A stretch of DNA of 56,941 bases from Helcococcus bovis. Lineage in GTDB: Bacteria; Bacillota; Clostridia; Tissierellales; Peptoniphilaceae. Location of the stretch: assembly GCF_046035435.1 (NCBI RefSeq), contig NZ_JBFNFH010000010.1; one strand, written 5' to 3'. The position numbers and the translations under genes were made by a program. Below, piece by piece: positions 17,226 through 26,259 of this stretch (position 1 is its first letter; the number at the start of each line of letters is the position of its first letter). The notes beneath the pieces were generated by a model. That model saw only the letters and a program-made list of their open reading frames with translations, searched no databases and was not told the origin of the DNA.

Positions 17226-19050
17226 TTTTCTCTCCAAAATATTTTATAATATTATTTGCTACAACTTCATTTATATTATCTACTTCTAACAACTGCTCTT
17301 TTGTCGCTTTTTTTATATTAACTATAGAACCAAATTTTTTTAATAATGATATTATTCGTTTTTCACCAAGACCTTCTATTTTAGTAAGTTCAGATTCAAA
17401 CATTTTCTTTTTATGAACATTATTAAAATAATTTATCGCAAATCTATGGACTTCTTCTTGGATGTCATATAAAAATCTATAGATTGCAGTATCATTTTCT
17501 ATTGGGATTTCCTTATTTTCATAAATTATAGCTCTTGTTTTATGCTTATCATTTTTAACAAGCCCTATAACTTTAATATCTTGATTAAATTCTTGCATTA
17601 CTTGCAAAGCAATATTTACTTGTCCTTTTCCGCCATCCATTATTATTAAATCAGGTTTTTTTGAAAAACTTGTATTATCTTCATCGCTTATAAGTCTTTT
17701 AATTCTTCTTGTAAGCACTTCTCTCATAGACCCATAATCATCGGGCCCTTCAATAGTTTTAATTTTAAATTTTCTATAGTCCTTTTTAGATTTTTTCCCT
17801 TCTTGATACACAACCATAGATCCAACTGAATCAACTCCGGATATATTGGAAATATCATAAGCTTCAATCCTATCAATCGGGAATATACCTAAAAATTCCT
17901 CTAATCTCTTTAATCCAAGATTCTTATTTCTCTCTCTATTATCCATTTTCTTTAGATATTCTAACATCATCTTCTTTGCATTTTTCGTTGCCATATCTAA
18001 ATAACTTACTTTTTCACCACGCATCGGAACTTTAAGTTTAACTTTAGAACCTCTTTTTTCCGACAAAATCTCTTCTATAATTTGATAATCTTCAGGTAAT
18101 TCAAGCAAAATAATTTCTTTTGGAATGTATGTCATATCGAAATAAAATTGCTTCATAAATGAAGATAAAATTTCAGCGTCATTATTGTCCATATCATTTT
18201 CTATAATAAAATGTTCCCTATCTACTATTTTCCCACTTCTCATGAAAAATACTTGGATAGTTACAAATTTTCTCGCTTTAGATAATGAAACTATATCCAT
18301 ATTTTCAGAATTAACCGTGGTAACTTTTTGTCTTTCCATAAGACTTTCTATATTAAAAATATGATCTCTATACTCTTTAGCTCTTTCAAACTCAAGATTT
18401 TTTGAATAAGAAAGCATTTTACCCTCTAATTCTTTAATAAATTCTTTAACATTCCCCTTTAAAAAATCTCTTACTTTTTCAACATTTTTCATATATTGAT
18501 TTTGATCTTTATAATCATGACTTGGATCATTGTATTTATATAAAAACTGCTCCAAAGATGGTCTTTTAACACTATTGAAATTTTGCTCAATCTTGTCAAC
18601 TCGAAGTTTGAATGTGTTTTGCAACAATCTGATAACGTCATTAACTGCATAGGCATTTGGGTATGGCCCAAAATACTCATTCCCATCATTTTTAACTTGT
18701 CTAACTTTTTCGATTCTAGGAAATGCCTCATTTGTAAGCATTATGTATGGATACTGCTTGTCATCTCTTAGCAAAATATTGTAATGTGGTCTATGTTCTT
18801 TAATGAAATTAGATTCAAGTACTAAAGCTTCTACTTCATTTTCAACAATGATGTACTCAAAATGGTCTATTTTTTCAACCATTTTAAGTACCTTCATTGA
18901 TTTATTTTTTTCACCATTAAAATATGATCTAACTCTATTTTTCAAGTTTTTAGCTTTTCCTACATATATTATGTTGTCATCCTTATCTTTCATCAAATAT
19001 ACACCAGGCAAATCTGGTAATCTCGATAAATCATATTTTAAGTCATTCAT
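17218..19050 (-). CDS. uvrC: Excinuclease ABC subunit C
   Basis: The 610-residue UvrC makes both incisions in nucleotide excision repair with UvrA and UvrB. The N-terminal GIY-YIG nuclease (LPGVYLMKDKDDNIIYVGKA) is intact, followed by the UVR motif (LSYSKNLEFERAKEYRDHI), the RNase-H-like nuclease (AYDISNISGVDSVGSMVVYQ and IMDGGKGQVN) and a C-terminal tandem HhH (IEGLGEKRIISLLKKFG). The ATG shares a base with the stop of the preceding aminopeptidase (TAATG), and hprK follows with overlap. This is a tight housekeeping cluster. Confidence 0.97.
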   Translation of the reverse strand: MNDLKYDLSRLPDLPGVYLMKDKDDNIIYVGKAKNLKNRVRSYFNGEKNKSMKVLKMVEKIDHFEYIIVENEVEALVLESNFIKEHRPHYNILLRDDKQYPYIMLTNEAFPRIEKVRQVKNDGNEYFGPYPNAYAVNDVIRLLQNTFKLRVDKIEQNFNSVKRPSLEQFLYKYNDPSHDYKDQNQYMKNVEKVRDFLKGNVKEFIKELEGKMLSYSKNLEFERAKEYRDHIFNIESLMERQKVTTVNSENMDIVSLSKARKFVTIQVFFMRSGKIVDREHFIIENDMDNNDAEILSSFMKQFYFDMTYIPKEIILLELPEDYQIIEEILSEKRGSKVKLKVPMRGEKVSYLDMATKNAKKMMLEYLKKMDNRERNKNLGLKRLEEFLGIFPIDRIEAYDISNISGVDSVGSMVVYQEGKKSKKDYRKFKIKTIEGPDDYGSMREVLTRRIKRLISDEDNTSFSKKPDLIIMDGGKGQVNIALQVMQEFNQDIKVIGLVKNDKHKTRAIIYENKEIPIENDTAIYRFLYDIQEEVHRFAINYFNNVHKKKMFESELTKIEGLGEKRIISLLKKFGSIVNIKKATKEQLLEVDNINEVVANNIIKYFGEKNG

Positions 19051-20807
19051 TATATTTCTCTTGTTATCTTTCTTAAGTAAATTAAATCATCACCATCTAA
19101 TTCTTTAGATAGTCTATTGTAACATTCTGCATTATAGCTATTTAACCATTCTAATTCCCAGTTTTCTAATAATTCTTTCTTAACTGGTCTTGTATCTATT
19201 GGTAAATACAATAATGTTTTGATTTCTAGCATACTTGATTCTTCTGCTTCATCAACATAAACGATATTTTCGATTCTTATACCATGTGATCCTTCGATAT
19301 ATAAACCTGGTTCAATAGAAAATATCATACCTTTTTGTAAAATGATACCATTATCTCTTCTTGAAATGCTCATTGGTCCTTCATGAACTCCTAGCATAAA
19401 TCCAACTCCATGTCCTGTACCATGATTAAAGTCTAATCCATATCTGTATAGTGGATTTCTTACTATAGAATCTAAGAAATATCCAGTAGAATTATTTCTA
19501 AACTTAGCTGTTAAACCTGCAATAAATCCCTTCAATGTCAATGTATAATGCAATTTTTCATCATCTGTAAGTTCACCTAAAGCAAAAGTTCTTGTAATAT
19601 CTGTAGTACCTTCTAGATATTGAGCCCCACTATCTACTAAATATAATCCTTTTGTTTGCAATGTTGCAGGTATTACTTTTTCTGGATCATAGTGTGGCAT
19701 AGCTGCATTTGCTCCATATGCTGAAATTGTAGTAAAACTTGGTTCAATAAAGTTTTCTTGTTGTTCTCTAAAACTTAAAAGTTTTTTAGCTGCAAATACT
19801 TCATCAATAGTTCCAGACTTAACTCCTGTTTCAACCCAATTAAAGAATTTAGTCAATGCTATAGCATCTTTATGGAATGCTTTCTTTTCATTTTCAATTT
19901 CAGTTTCATTTTTAATCATTTTCATTAATGTAGTTAAATTTGTACCACGTTTGATTCTAACATTTTTATTTATACTTTGGTAAATTCTAACATTTGTTCT
20001 ATTAGGATCTAAGTAAATTGAATTTGATCCTCTTATTTCATTTAAGACATCAAATACTGCATCATATTTGTATACTTCTATATTATTAAATCTTAAATAT
20101 TCTCTTACTTCTAAATCTACTTTATTTTCATCAATAAATAAGATAGCATTTTCATATCCAATTAATGCATATGAGAAAAATACTGGAGTAGCATATATAT
20201 CATCTCCTCTTAAGTTAAATAAATATGCTATATCTTCCAACGCACCTATAAATCCATAATCACATTCTATTTCTTTTAATCTTTTTCTAAATTCTTTTAA
20301 TTTTTCAGATACTGATTGTCCTGTATATTTTTCTCCAAAAATCCATGCTTCTGATTTAGGTAATTCAGGTCTATTTTCCCAAATATCCGAAATAAAATCT
20401 ACATCCGTGATAAGTAGTCTGTCACCTAATTTATCATTTATTGAGTCATATTGTGCTAAAGATAAACATTTTCCATCAACAGCAACTTTACCAAATTTAG
20501 ATACTTCTTCATTTATAAATGTTAAATAATCAATATCTTCACCCATTCTGTATAGTTTGAATGGAGAATTTTTCAACTCATTTTCTGCTTGAACAAAATA
20601 TCTTCCATCAGTCCATAATCCAGCCTTATCTCTAGTAACAACGGCTATTCCTGCTGAACCTGTAAATCCTGAAATATATTCTCTTGTCTTGTAATAATCT
20701 GATAAATATTCTGATTGATGAGGATCTGATGTTGGAACAATATATGCTTCAATATCTCTATCCATCATTAAATCCCTAAGACTATCAACTCTATCATAAA
20801 TACTCAT
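19050..20807 (-). CDS. Aminopeptidase P family (M24B) metallopeptidase
   Basis: A 585-residue cytosolic Xaa-Pro aminopeptidase of the long three-domain type. Two creatinase-like N-terminal domains precede the pita-bread catalytic domain with its metal ligands: VDSGAQYLEGTTDITRTF (two Asp), NHGTGHGVGFMLGVHE (His) and FSIEPGLYIEGSHGIRIEN (two Glu). It removes N-terminal residues before proline, useful to a peptide-fermenting organism. AAAAAGGAGC precedes the ATG. A possible promoter lies at 20840-20868 (TAGTCA, 17 bases, TATAAT). It overlaps uvrC by one base. Confidence 0.93.
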   Translation of the reverse strand: MSIYDRVDSLRDLMMDRDIEAYIVPTSDPHQSEYLSDYYKTREYISGFTGSAGIAVVTRDKAGLWTDGRYFVQAENELKNSPFKLYRMGEDIDYLTFINEEVSKFGKVAVDGKCLSLAQYDSINDKLGDRLLITDVDFISDIWENRPELPKSEAWIFGEKYTGQSVSEKLKEFRKRLKEIECDYGFIGALEDIAYLFNLRGDDIYATPVFFSYALIGYENAILFIDENKVDLEVREYLRFNNIEVYKYDAVFDVLNEIRGSNSIYLDPNRTNVRIYQSINKNVRIKRGTNLTTLMKMIKNETEIENEKKAFHKDAIALTKFFNWVETGVKSGTIDEVFAAKKLLSFREQQENFIEPSFTTISAYGANAAMPHYDPEKVIPATLQTKGLYLVDSGAQYLEGTTDITRTFALGELTDDEKLHYTLTLKGFIAGLTAKFRNNSTGYFLDSIVRNPLYRYGLDFNHGTGHGVGFMLGVHEGPMSISRRDNGIILQKGMIFSIEPGLYIEGSHGIRIENIVYVDEAEESSMLEIKTLLYLPIDTRPVKKELLENWELEWLNSYNAECYNRLSKELDGDDLIYLRKITREI

Positions 20808-20854
20808 AATTTTTGCTCCTTTTTAGTACTATATATTCTATTATACATTAGTAT

Positions 20855-20899
20855 AAAAAAAATGACTAGAATAATTGAGTATTCTCAACATTCTAGCCA
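20855..20899 (-). terminator. Terminator of brnQ
   Basis: On the minus strand GGCTAGAATGTTGAG pairs with CTCAATTATTCTAGTCA (a few mismatches) followed by eight U, starting about six bases past the brnQ stop. Confidence 0.85.
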
Positions 20900-20904
20900 A
20901 AAAA

Positions 20905-22230
20905 TTATTTAACTTTTTCTAATTTTAATAATTTAGAAACTACCATTGTCACAATTAAAACTACAAATCCTGGAAGTAACCAACCTAAACTTTGTCCAAA
21001 TAAAGGTAGTTGTTTAATAAGAGCAGTTAATCCTGGAACTTCAATCTTAGCTACCAATAAACCTTCAACTACAGCTATTACTGAAACTACGTAAATAGTT
21101 GCTTTATATGCTAATTTACTAAATCCTAATTTATCATGTACTAATGTTAATAGTATCAATGTTAATGAAACTGGATATATTGAAACTAATACTGGAACTG
21201 ATACTGCTAATATAGTATTTAGTCCAAAGTTTGCCACAACAAATGAAAATACCGTGAAGAATACTGTCCATTTTTTATAGCTTATTTTATTATTTGTTAA
21301 TTTTGCAAAATATTCACTACCACTAGTTATCAGTCCAACACATGTTGTTAAACATGCCAATGTAAATATAGAAACTAATAATACTCCACCAAAATTACCA
21401 AATACTTTATTTACAGTAGCAACTAATATTTGCGCTCCATTTTCAGCACCTGCTGTCATTTGACCTGTAACCATTCCTACATATGAAAGCATTGCATATA
21501 TTACAAATAAAACGGTACCTGCTAAAAATCCTGCTTTAACAGTATATCCCATAACATGCTTCTCATCTTTAACGTGGAATGATTTTATCGCTAATGCAAT
21601 TACTAACCCAAAGTTAAGTCCTGCAATTGCATCCATTGTGTTATAACCTTCTAAAAACCCTTTAACCGGAGCATTTGTTACATATGCTTCAACTGGTTGA
21701 GATGGAGCATTGATGCCTGAAGCAACTACACCAACAAACATAAATAAAATAAGTACTAATAAAGTAGGTGTAAGCACTTTACCAACTCTATTTACCAATT
21801 TACTTGGATTTAATGAAATTAAGAATGCTGATAAAAAGAAAAATAATGTGTATAAAAGTCTTAAAGAAAATACATTAACTCCTTCTGGTAAATATTGTTG
21901 TACTGCCATTTCAAATGGTAAACTTCCTGCTCTTGGTATCCCCAGTCCTGGTCCGATTGATAAATAAATCAATGATGTAAACACCAATGAGAATAATGGT
22001 CCAACTCTGTTTGCTAAATTTGTCAACCCTGATGTCTTAGCTACAGATATTACCGCTAAAACCGGAAATACTACAGCTGTTACAGCAAAGAATAATAAAC
22101 TCACAAAGGTTAAATTCCCTGCTTGATGTCCTAACATTGGAGGAAATATTAAATTTCCTGCCCCAAAAAACAAACCAAATAGCATTATACTAACGCTTAA
22201 AAATTGATTTCTAGATAAACTTTTTTTCAT
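20905..22230 (-). CDS. brnQ: Branched-chain amino acid transport carrier BrnQ
   Basis: A 441-residue inner-membrane cation-coupled symporter for leucine, isoleucine and valine with about 12 hydrophobic helices. The family N-terminus is clear (MLFGLFFGAGNLIFPPMLGH), as are SIGPGLGIPRAGSLPFEMAV and TLACLTTCVGLITSGSEYF. The start follows TAGGAG. A T-box leader just upstream controls it, which supports the substrate class: uptake should be induced when the matching tRNA is uncharged. It is a single-gene unit with its own terminator. Confidence 0.96.
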   Translation of the reverse strand: MKKSLSRNQFLSVSIMLFGLFFGAGNLIFPPMLGHQAGNLTFVSLLFFAVTAVVFPVLAVISVAKTSGLTNLANRVGPLFSLVFTSLIYLSIGPGLGIPRAGSLPFEMAVQQYLPEGVNVFSLRLLYTLFFFLSAFLISLNPSKLVNRVGKVLTPTLLVLILFMFVGVVASGINAPSQPVEAYVTNAPVKGFLEGYNTMDAIAGLNFGLVIALAIKSFHVKDEKHVMGYTVKAGFLAGTVLFVIYAMLSYVGMVTGQMTAGAENGAQILVATVNKVFGNFGGVLLVSIFTLACLTTCVGLITSGSEYFAKLTNNKISYKKWTVFFTVFSFVVANFGLNTILAVSVPVLVSIYPVSLTLILLTLVHDKLGFSKLAYKATIYVVSVIAVVEGLLVAKIEVPGLTALIKQLPLFGQSLGWLLPGFVVLIVTMVVSKLLKLEKVK

Positions 22231-22261
22231 AATCTTCTCCTAAAATATATTTTTATATTTA

Positions 22262-22512
22262 AAATAAAAAATCCTTTGCTATTTCTAGCAAAGGACGAAA
22301 TAATCGCGGTACCACCTTTTTTCTTCACGTAATGAAGCACTTATAACATCTAACAATGTCAGGTATTTATAACGTAAACCACTACGGAATTTCTTACTAC
22401 TAGTTCAGAAATTCAATAAAAAAGATGATTTTCAAAAGTAATCCACACTGTTTCGCACCATACAACAGCTCTCTGTAGTTTCAAAACTTTTTACTCTTTC
22501 TTTTATTTTTAA
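22262..22512 (-). promoter_or_regulatory. T-box leader of brnQ (candidate Ile specifier)
   Basis: Read on the minus strand, the leader has the Stem I AGAGAGC element, the GGTGCGAAAC distal loop, and the antiterminator bulge AAGGTGGTACCGCG (T-box consensus). A terminator follows (CCTTTGCTA/TAGCAAAGG, then U6). The Stem I base pairs AAAAAG with CTTTTT. The specifier side reads GAAAATCATC, so the codon is most likely ATC (22427-22429), isoleucine, in agreement with BrnQ. Confidence 0.92.
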
Positions 22513-22564
22513 TATATTAACTGCTATTATAAATAAATTTTTTCTATATGTCAAGCACAAAATA

Positions 22565-23485
22565 TTATTGCATGTTTTGTGCAATATACCCAACATAAAA
22601 TGAAAATGCTATTATAAAAATAAAATAAAGTATAAATACGTAATCTGTAAATAAATTTTTTAAATATTTTTTCTCCATTTTATCTATTTTTAAATTATTC
22701 TTAAATTCTTTTCTTCTTTTTTCAGTAAATAATTGAACTAGCGCACTAAATCCTAAAAGTATCAATATAATTGAAAAAATGCCTATTTGCATTGATTCTA
22801 AACCAAAATTTGATGATAAAAATCCTACAATTGCAACAATCAAGTTATTGATAACATGTAATATTAAAGCATCTCTAAATGAATAGAAATAAGCGACATA
22901 AGTAAATACTAAGGCTAATCCAAAAGTCCCTAACCCTTGAATTATGTTTAAATGAGAAAATGAAAATAATATAGACACCAAGAGTATGCTTGCCATTTTC
23001 CCATATTTTCTAGTTGCATTTAAATAAAATCCTCTAAACTGCAATTCTTCCATTGCCGGTCCAAAAATTACAGCATAAATAAATAATGTTATATTTAAAT
23101 TATCTTGAATCATTTTAGTAACATTTGGAGAAGGTATATTAAGCTTACTTACAACAAAATTAGTAAAAATACTAAATATTAAAGTTATAGCATAAGATAA
23201 ACCTACAAAGAAAAATAAATCTTTTATACCGAAATATTTTTGTTTTTGACTTCTTAAATTTTCCAAAGATTTTTTGCCAACAAAGAAATATATTGGGATT
23301 ATACCTAAACCAACTATTGTTATTTGTCTAATCCCTATATCCTGTATAAACCCTGTTAAAGAAGCTAAAATATTGATACTTAAAAAATATATCAAATACG
23401 AAAAAATTATTTTTCTATTTGCCTTCCTTGCTTCCACTAAGTTATAATTTTCATTTTCTAATAAATTTTCTAAATTATTTTCCAT
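22565..23485 (-). CDS. CPBP-family intramembrane metalloprotease
   Basis: About 306 residues and 7-8 hydrophobic helices. The family motifs are PAMEELQFRGFYLNATRKYG (EExxxR), SILFSFSHLN and LHVINNLIVA, the glutamate and histidine metal ligands of the CAAX-protease/bacteriocin-processing (Abi) group. Members trim prenylated proteins or peptides in the membrane or give bacteriocin self-immunity; the substrate here is unknown. The start at 23485 follows TAGGAG. It lies directly after ychF (stop 23495) and is probably cotranscribed with it. Confidence 0.88.
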   Translation of the reverse strand: MENNLENLLENENYNLVEARKANRKIIFSYLIYFLSINILASLTGFIQDIGIRQITIVGLGIIPIYFFVGKKSLENLRSQKQKYFGIKDLFFFVGLSYAITLIFSIFTNFVVSKLNIPSPNVTKMIQDNLNITLFIYAVIFGPAMEELQFRGFYLNATRKYGKMASILLVSILFSFSHLNIIQGLGTFGLALVFTYVAYFYSFRDALILHVINNLIVAIVGFLSSNFGLESMQIGIFSIILILLGFSALVQLFTEKRRKEFKNNLKIDKMEKKYLKNLFTDYVFILYFIFIIAFSFYVGYIAQNMQ

Positions 23486-23494
23486 TAACAACTC

Positions 23495-24592
23495 CTAAAC
23501 ATTATGTCTAAAGTGAGTAATATCACCATCTTGCATAATATAATCCTTACCCTCTAGTCTAACCTTACCAGCTTCTTTAGCTTTAGTCATTGAACCATCA
23601 TAATTCATAAGTTCATCAAAGGAAATTATCTCCGCTCTGATAAATCCTCTAGATATATCAGAATGAATTTTACCAGCAGCATCAACAGCTTTTGTCCCCT
23701 TTTTTATTGTCCAAGCTCTAGTTTCAATTTCCCCGGTGGTTATAAATGAAATTAATCCCAATAAATCATAACTTGCAATAATAAGTTTTTCTAAACCAGG
23801 TTTTTCTAGTCCAATCATTTCCAAGTAATCCTTCTTTTCTTCATCTTCCAGTGTCGAAATTTCAGCTTCAATTTTAGCTGAGATTACTACAACTTTGGCC
23901 TCTTCTGTCTTTGCAAATTCTCTAACTTGTTGAACATATGGATTTGATTGTCCATCATCAGCAACTTCTTCTTCAGATACATTTGCAACATATATTATAG
24001 GCTTTGTTGATAATAAATTATATCCTTTTAATATTTTTTGTTCTTCTTGTGTTAAATCTAAAACTCTAGCACTTTTTCCTTCTTCTAAAGTTTTATATAC
24101 TCTTTGTATCAACTCTAATTCAGCTTTTTTTTCCTTATCAGATTTAGCCAATTTATTTAATCTATTCATAATATTTTCAAGCATATCCATATCAGAAAAA
24201 ATTAGTTCTAAATTAATAGTTTCAATATCCTTCAACGGATTTACTTCACCATCTACATGAATTACATTAGGATCTTCAAAGCATCTTAAAACTTCAACGA
24301 TAGCTTCTGATTCTCTAATATTCGCTAAAAACTTATTACCTAAACCTTCTCCCTTGCTAGCACCTCTAACAAGCCCGGCTATATCATAAAATTCTATGTA
24401 TGCAGATACAATTTTCTTTGAATTATTTAATTTTGATAATTTTTCTAATCTATAATCCGGAACGTCTACAACCCCTACATTTGGTTCAATAGTTGTAAAT
24501 GGATAATTAGCTGATTCAGCTCCCGCCTTTGTAATAGCGTTAAAAAGTGTTGACTTACCCACATTTGGCAATCCTACTATACCTAATTTCAT
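23495..24592 (-). CDS. ychF: Ribosome-binding ATPase YchF
   Basis: A 365-residue Obg-family P-loop protein that prefers ATP and binds ribosomes. The G1 motif GIVGLPNVGKSTLFNAITKA, the following SANYPFTTIEPNVG, the G3 FYDIAGLVRGASKGEGLGN and the C-terminal TGS domain end (AEIISFDELMNYDGS, EGKDYIMQDGDITHFRHNV) are all standard. Length is normal. GAGGTAAAA precedes the ATG. Confidence 0.97.
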   Translation of the reverse strand: MKLGIVGLPNVGKSTLFNAITKAGAESANYPFTTIEPNVGVVDVPDYRLEKLSKLNNSKKIVSAYIEFYDIAGLVRGASKGEGLGNKFLANIRESEAIVEVLRCFEDPNVIHVDGEVNPLKDIETINLELIFSDMDMLENIMNRLNKLAKSDKEKKAELELIQRVYKTLEEGKSARVLDLTQEEQKILKGYNLLSTKPIIYVANVSEEEVADDGQSNPYVQQVREFAKTEEAKVVVISAKIEAEISTLEDEEKKDYLEMIGLEKPGLEKLIIASYDLLGLISFITTGEIETRAWTIKKGTKAVDAAGKIHSDISRGFIRAEIISFDELMNYDGSMTKAKEAGKVRLEGKDYIMQDGDITHFRHNV

Positions 24593-24702
24593 TTTTACCT
24601 CTTCTTTCTATACCAAATAATTATAACTTAAAATTTAAATAATTTGAAGATAAACCGACAATTTAATGTATAATTGATATATGAAAACTTTTTGGAGGAA
24701 AA

Positions 24703-25548
24703 ATGAATAAATTAAATATTAAAACTATAGCTTTAGACCTTGATGGTACATTACTAGATAATGAACATAATATTCAACCCAAAACTAAAAAAGCTTTAAT
24801 CAAATTACACAATGAAGGGGTGAAAATTATATTAGCATCCGGTAGACCTGTGCTTGCAATGCTAAAATATGCTAAAGAACTTGAATTAGATAAAAATAAT
24901 GGAATTATAATTTCCAACAATGGTGCAATAGCTTATGATGTAGCAAATAATAAATTAATTTATGAAACACCTTTATCTAAGGAACTTGTTTATGAAGTTT
25001 TAGATTATGTAGAAGATAAAAAAATATATCCAATGATTAATAGGGATGAATATATGTATGTTGAAGATGTTTACAATGCTGTTGTTGATACCGGAAATTT
25101 AGGTAAAGGAAGGATAAATGTTATTGAATGGGAAGCAAGAAATGGTGGATTTTTACTTCAAGAAGTAAAATCATTAAAAAATTTTGTAGATTTCAATATA
25201 AATAAAATCCTTACAATAATGGAGCCAAAATACCTTGATGATGCAAAAGCAGAGATAACTGAAAAATTTAAAGATAAACTTTATGTAGCTCAAACGTCAC
25301 CATTCTTTCTAGAATACATGAGTTTAGGAGTAAGCAAAGCAAATGCTCTTGAAAAATTAGGTATCAAAAGTGAAACTTTATTATCTTTCGGTGACAGTTC
25401 AAATGACAAGGAAATGGTCGAATATGCTAAATACGGAGTTGCTATGGGAAATGGTAAAGAAGAAGTTAAAGATGCAGCTGTCCATGTTACTGATGACAAT
25501 AATAACGAAGGAATTTTCAAGGCATTAAAACATTTTGGATTAATTTAA
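24703..25548 (+). CDS. Cof-type HAD-superfamily phosphatase
   Basis: A 281-residue HAD hydrolase with a type IIB cap. Motif I is ALDLDGTLLDNEHNI, motif II ILASGR, motif III a Lys in the SKANALEKLG region, motif IV LSFGDSSNDKEMVEYAKYGV with AMGNG following. Such enzymes dephosphorylate sugar phosphates or flavin precursors; the substrate cannot be read from sequence. GGAGG precedes the ATG. It diverges from ychF and converges with the small gene at 25726. Confidence 0.93.
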   Translation: MNKLNIKTIALDLDGTLLDNEHNIQPKTKKALIKLHNEGVKIILASGRPVLAMLKYAKELELDKNNGIIISNNGAIAYDVANNKLIYETPLSKELVYEVLDYVEDKKIYPMINRDEYMYVEDVYNAVVDTGNLGKGRINVIEWEARNGGFLLQEVKSLKNFVDFNINKILTIMEPKYLDDAKAEITEKFKDKLYVAQTSPFFLEYMSLGVSKANALEKLGIKSETLLSFGDSSNDKEMVEYAKYGVAMGNGKEEVKDAAVHVTDDNNNEGIFKALKHFGLI

Positions 25549-25676
25549 ATAAAAATTTGTAAAATTAATTGTTACAATTTAAATACAAAATCACATCACA
25601 TATGTTTGACAACTCCAGAATTTTTATTTTTCATCATTCAACTATTTCAAGAAATCTTATAAAGATGGGTTCTTTA

Positions 25677-25715
25677 AAATCCGTTGAGAAAGAAAAAATT
25701 TTCCTCAACGGATTT
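25677..25715. terminator. Hairpin between convergent genes
   Basis: AAATCCGTTGAG (25677-25688) and CTCAACGGATTT (25704-25715) form a perfect 12-bp stem. The U runs on both sides are short. Bases 25549-25676 hold nothing else recognisable. Confidence 0.65.
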
Positions 25716-25725
25716 CAAAGAACTA

Positions 25726-26073
25726 TTAATAATCATAATATTTTTCTACTATTTCATTTGGATTTAACACTATATCGAAATTAAAATGTATAAATTGTTG
25801 ATATAATTCTGTTCCATTTTCTAAATTTAAATCATTATATAATATATCATAACCCAATACAAACAGTATTTTTTCTTTTACTATCTCTCCAAATTCATTC
25901 GTATATTCTAATTCTTTTATAATACCTTCTGTAATTTTCTTTATATATTCATTATTAATCTCATCAGATATACCAATTTCAAAATTAATTTTACAATAAT
26001 ATATTTTTTCCATATATGATAAAATTTGTTCATTTATATAATTAGCGACCAATACTTTAACTGTTATATTCAT
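25726..26073 (-). CDS. Unrecognised 115-codon reading frame, probably the body of a secreted protein
   Basis: I do not recognise this protein. It begins MNITVKVLVANYINEQIL and is rich in Ile, Glu, Asn and Tyr, with no membrane span. Its ATG has no good ribosome site. The frame overlaps by 17 bases, in the +1 register, a short upstream frame that does have a strong ribosome site and encodes a signal peptide. Either the two are one frameshifted gene encoding a secreted protein of about 150 residues, or the second is translationally coupled to the first. Confidence 0.5.
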   Translation of the reverse strand: MNITVKVLVANYINEQILSYMEKIYYCKINFEIGISDEINNEYIKKITEGIIKELEYTNEFGEIVKEKILFVLGYDILYNDLNLENGTELYQQFIHFNFDIVLNPNEIVEKYYDY

Positions 26074-26179
26074 AACTTATTCTCATTTCATTTGTTGCTA
26101 ATACAGATGCAACACTAAAGTTGCATACTAACCCAAAAACAATAACTACAATTATTATCTTTTTACAATATTTTAACAT
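26057..26179 (-). CDS. Short signal-peptide frame (40 aa)
   Basis: ATG at 26179 follows GGAGG with 7-base spacing. The product begins MLKYCKK, has a hydrophobic core (IIIVVIVFGLVCNF) and an SVASVLA cleavage-like site, then stops 13 residues later at 26057. The strong start and clear signal peptide show that this is the true 5' end of a gene; the body is probably the 115-codon frame just downstream. Confidence 0.55.
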   Translation of the reverse strand: MLKYCKKIIIVVIVFGLVCNFSVASVLATNEMRISYEYNS

Positions 26180-26259
26180 TTAAATACCTCCACAAATTAT
26201 TATTAATATTTTTCGTTAATATTATTATCTTACAGTAATAGTTTATCTAAAAAATTATA

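Noticed and set aside
25569..25784. 71-codon plus-strand frame
   Set aside because: Composition is random-like, it runs through the convergent terminator and has no ribosome site.
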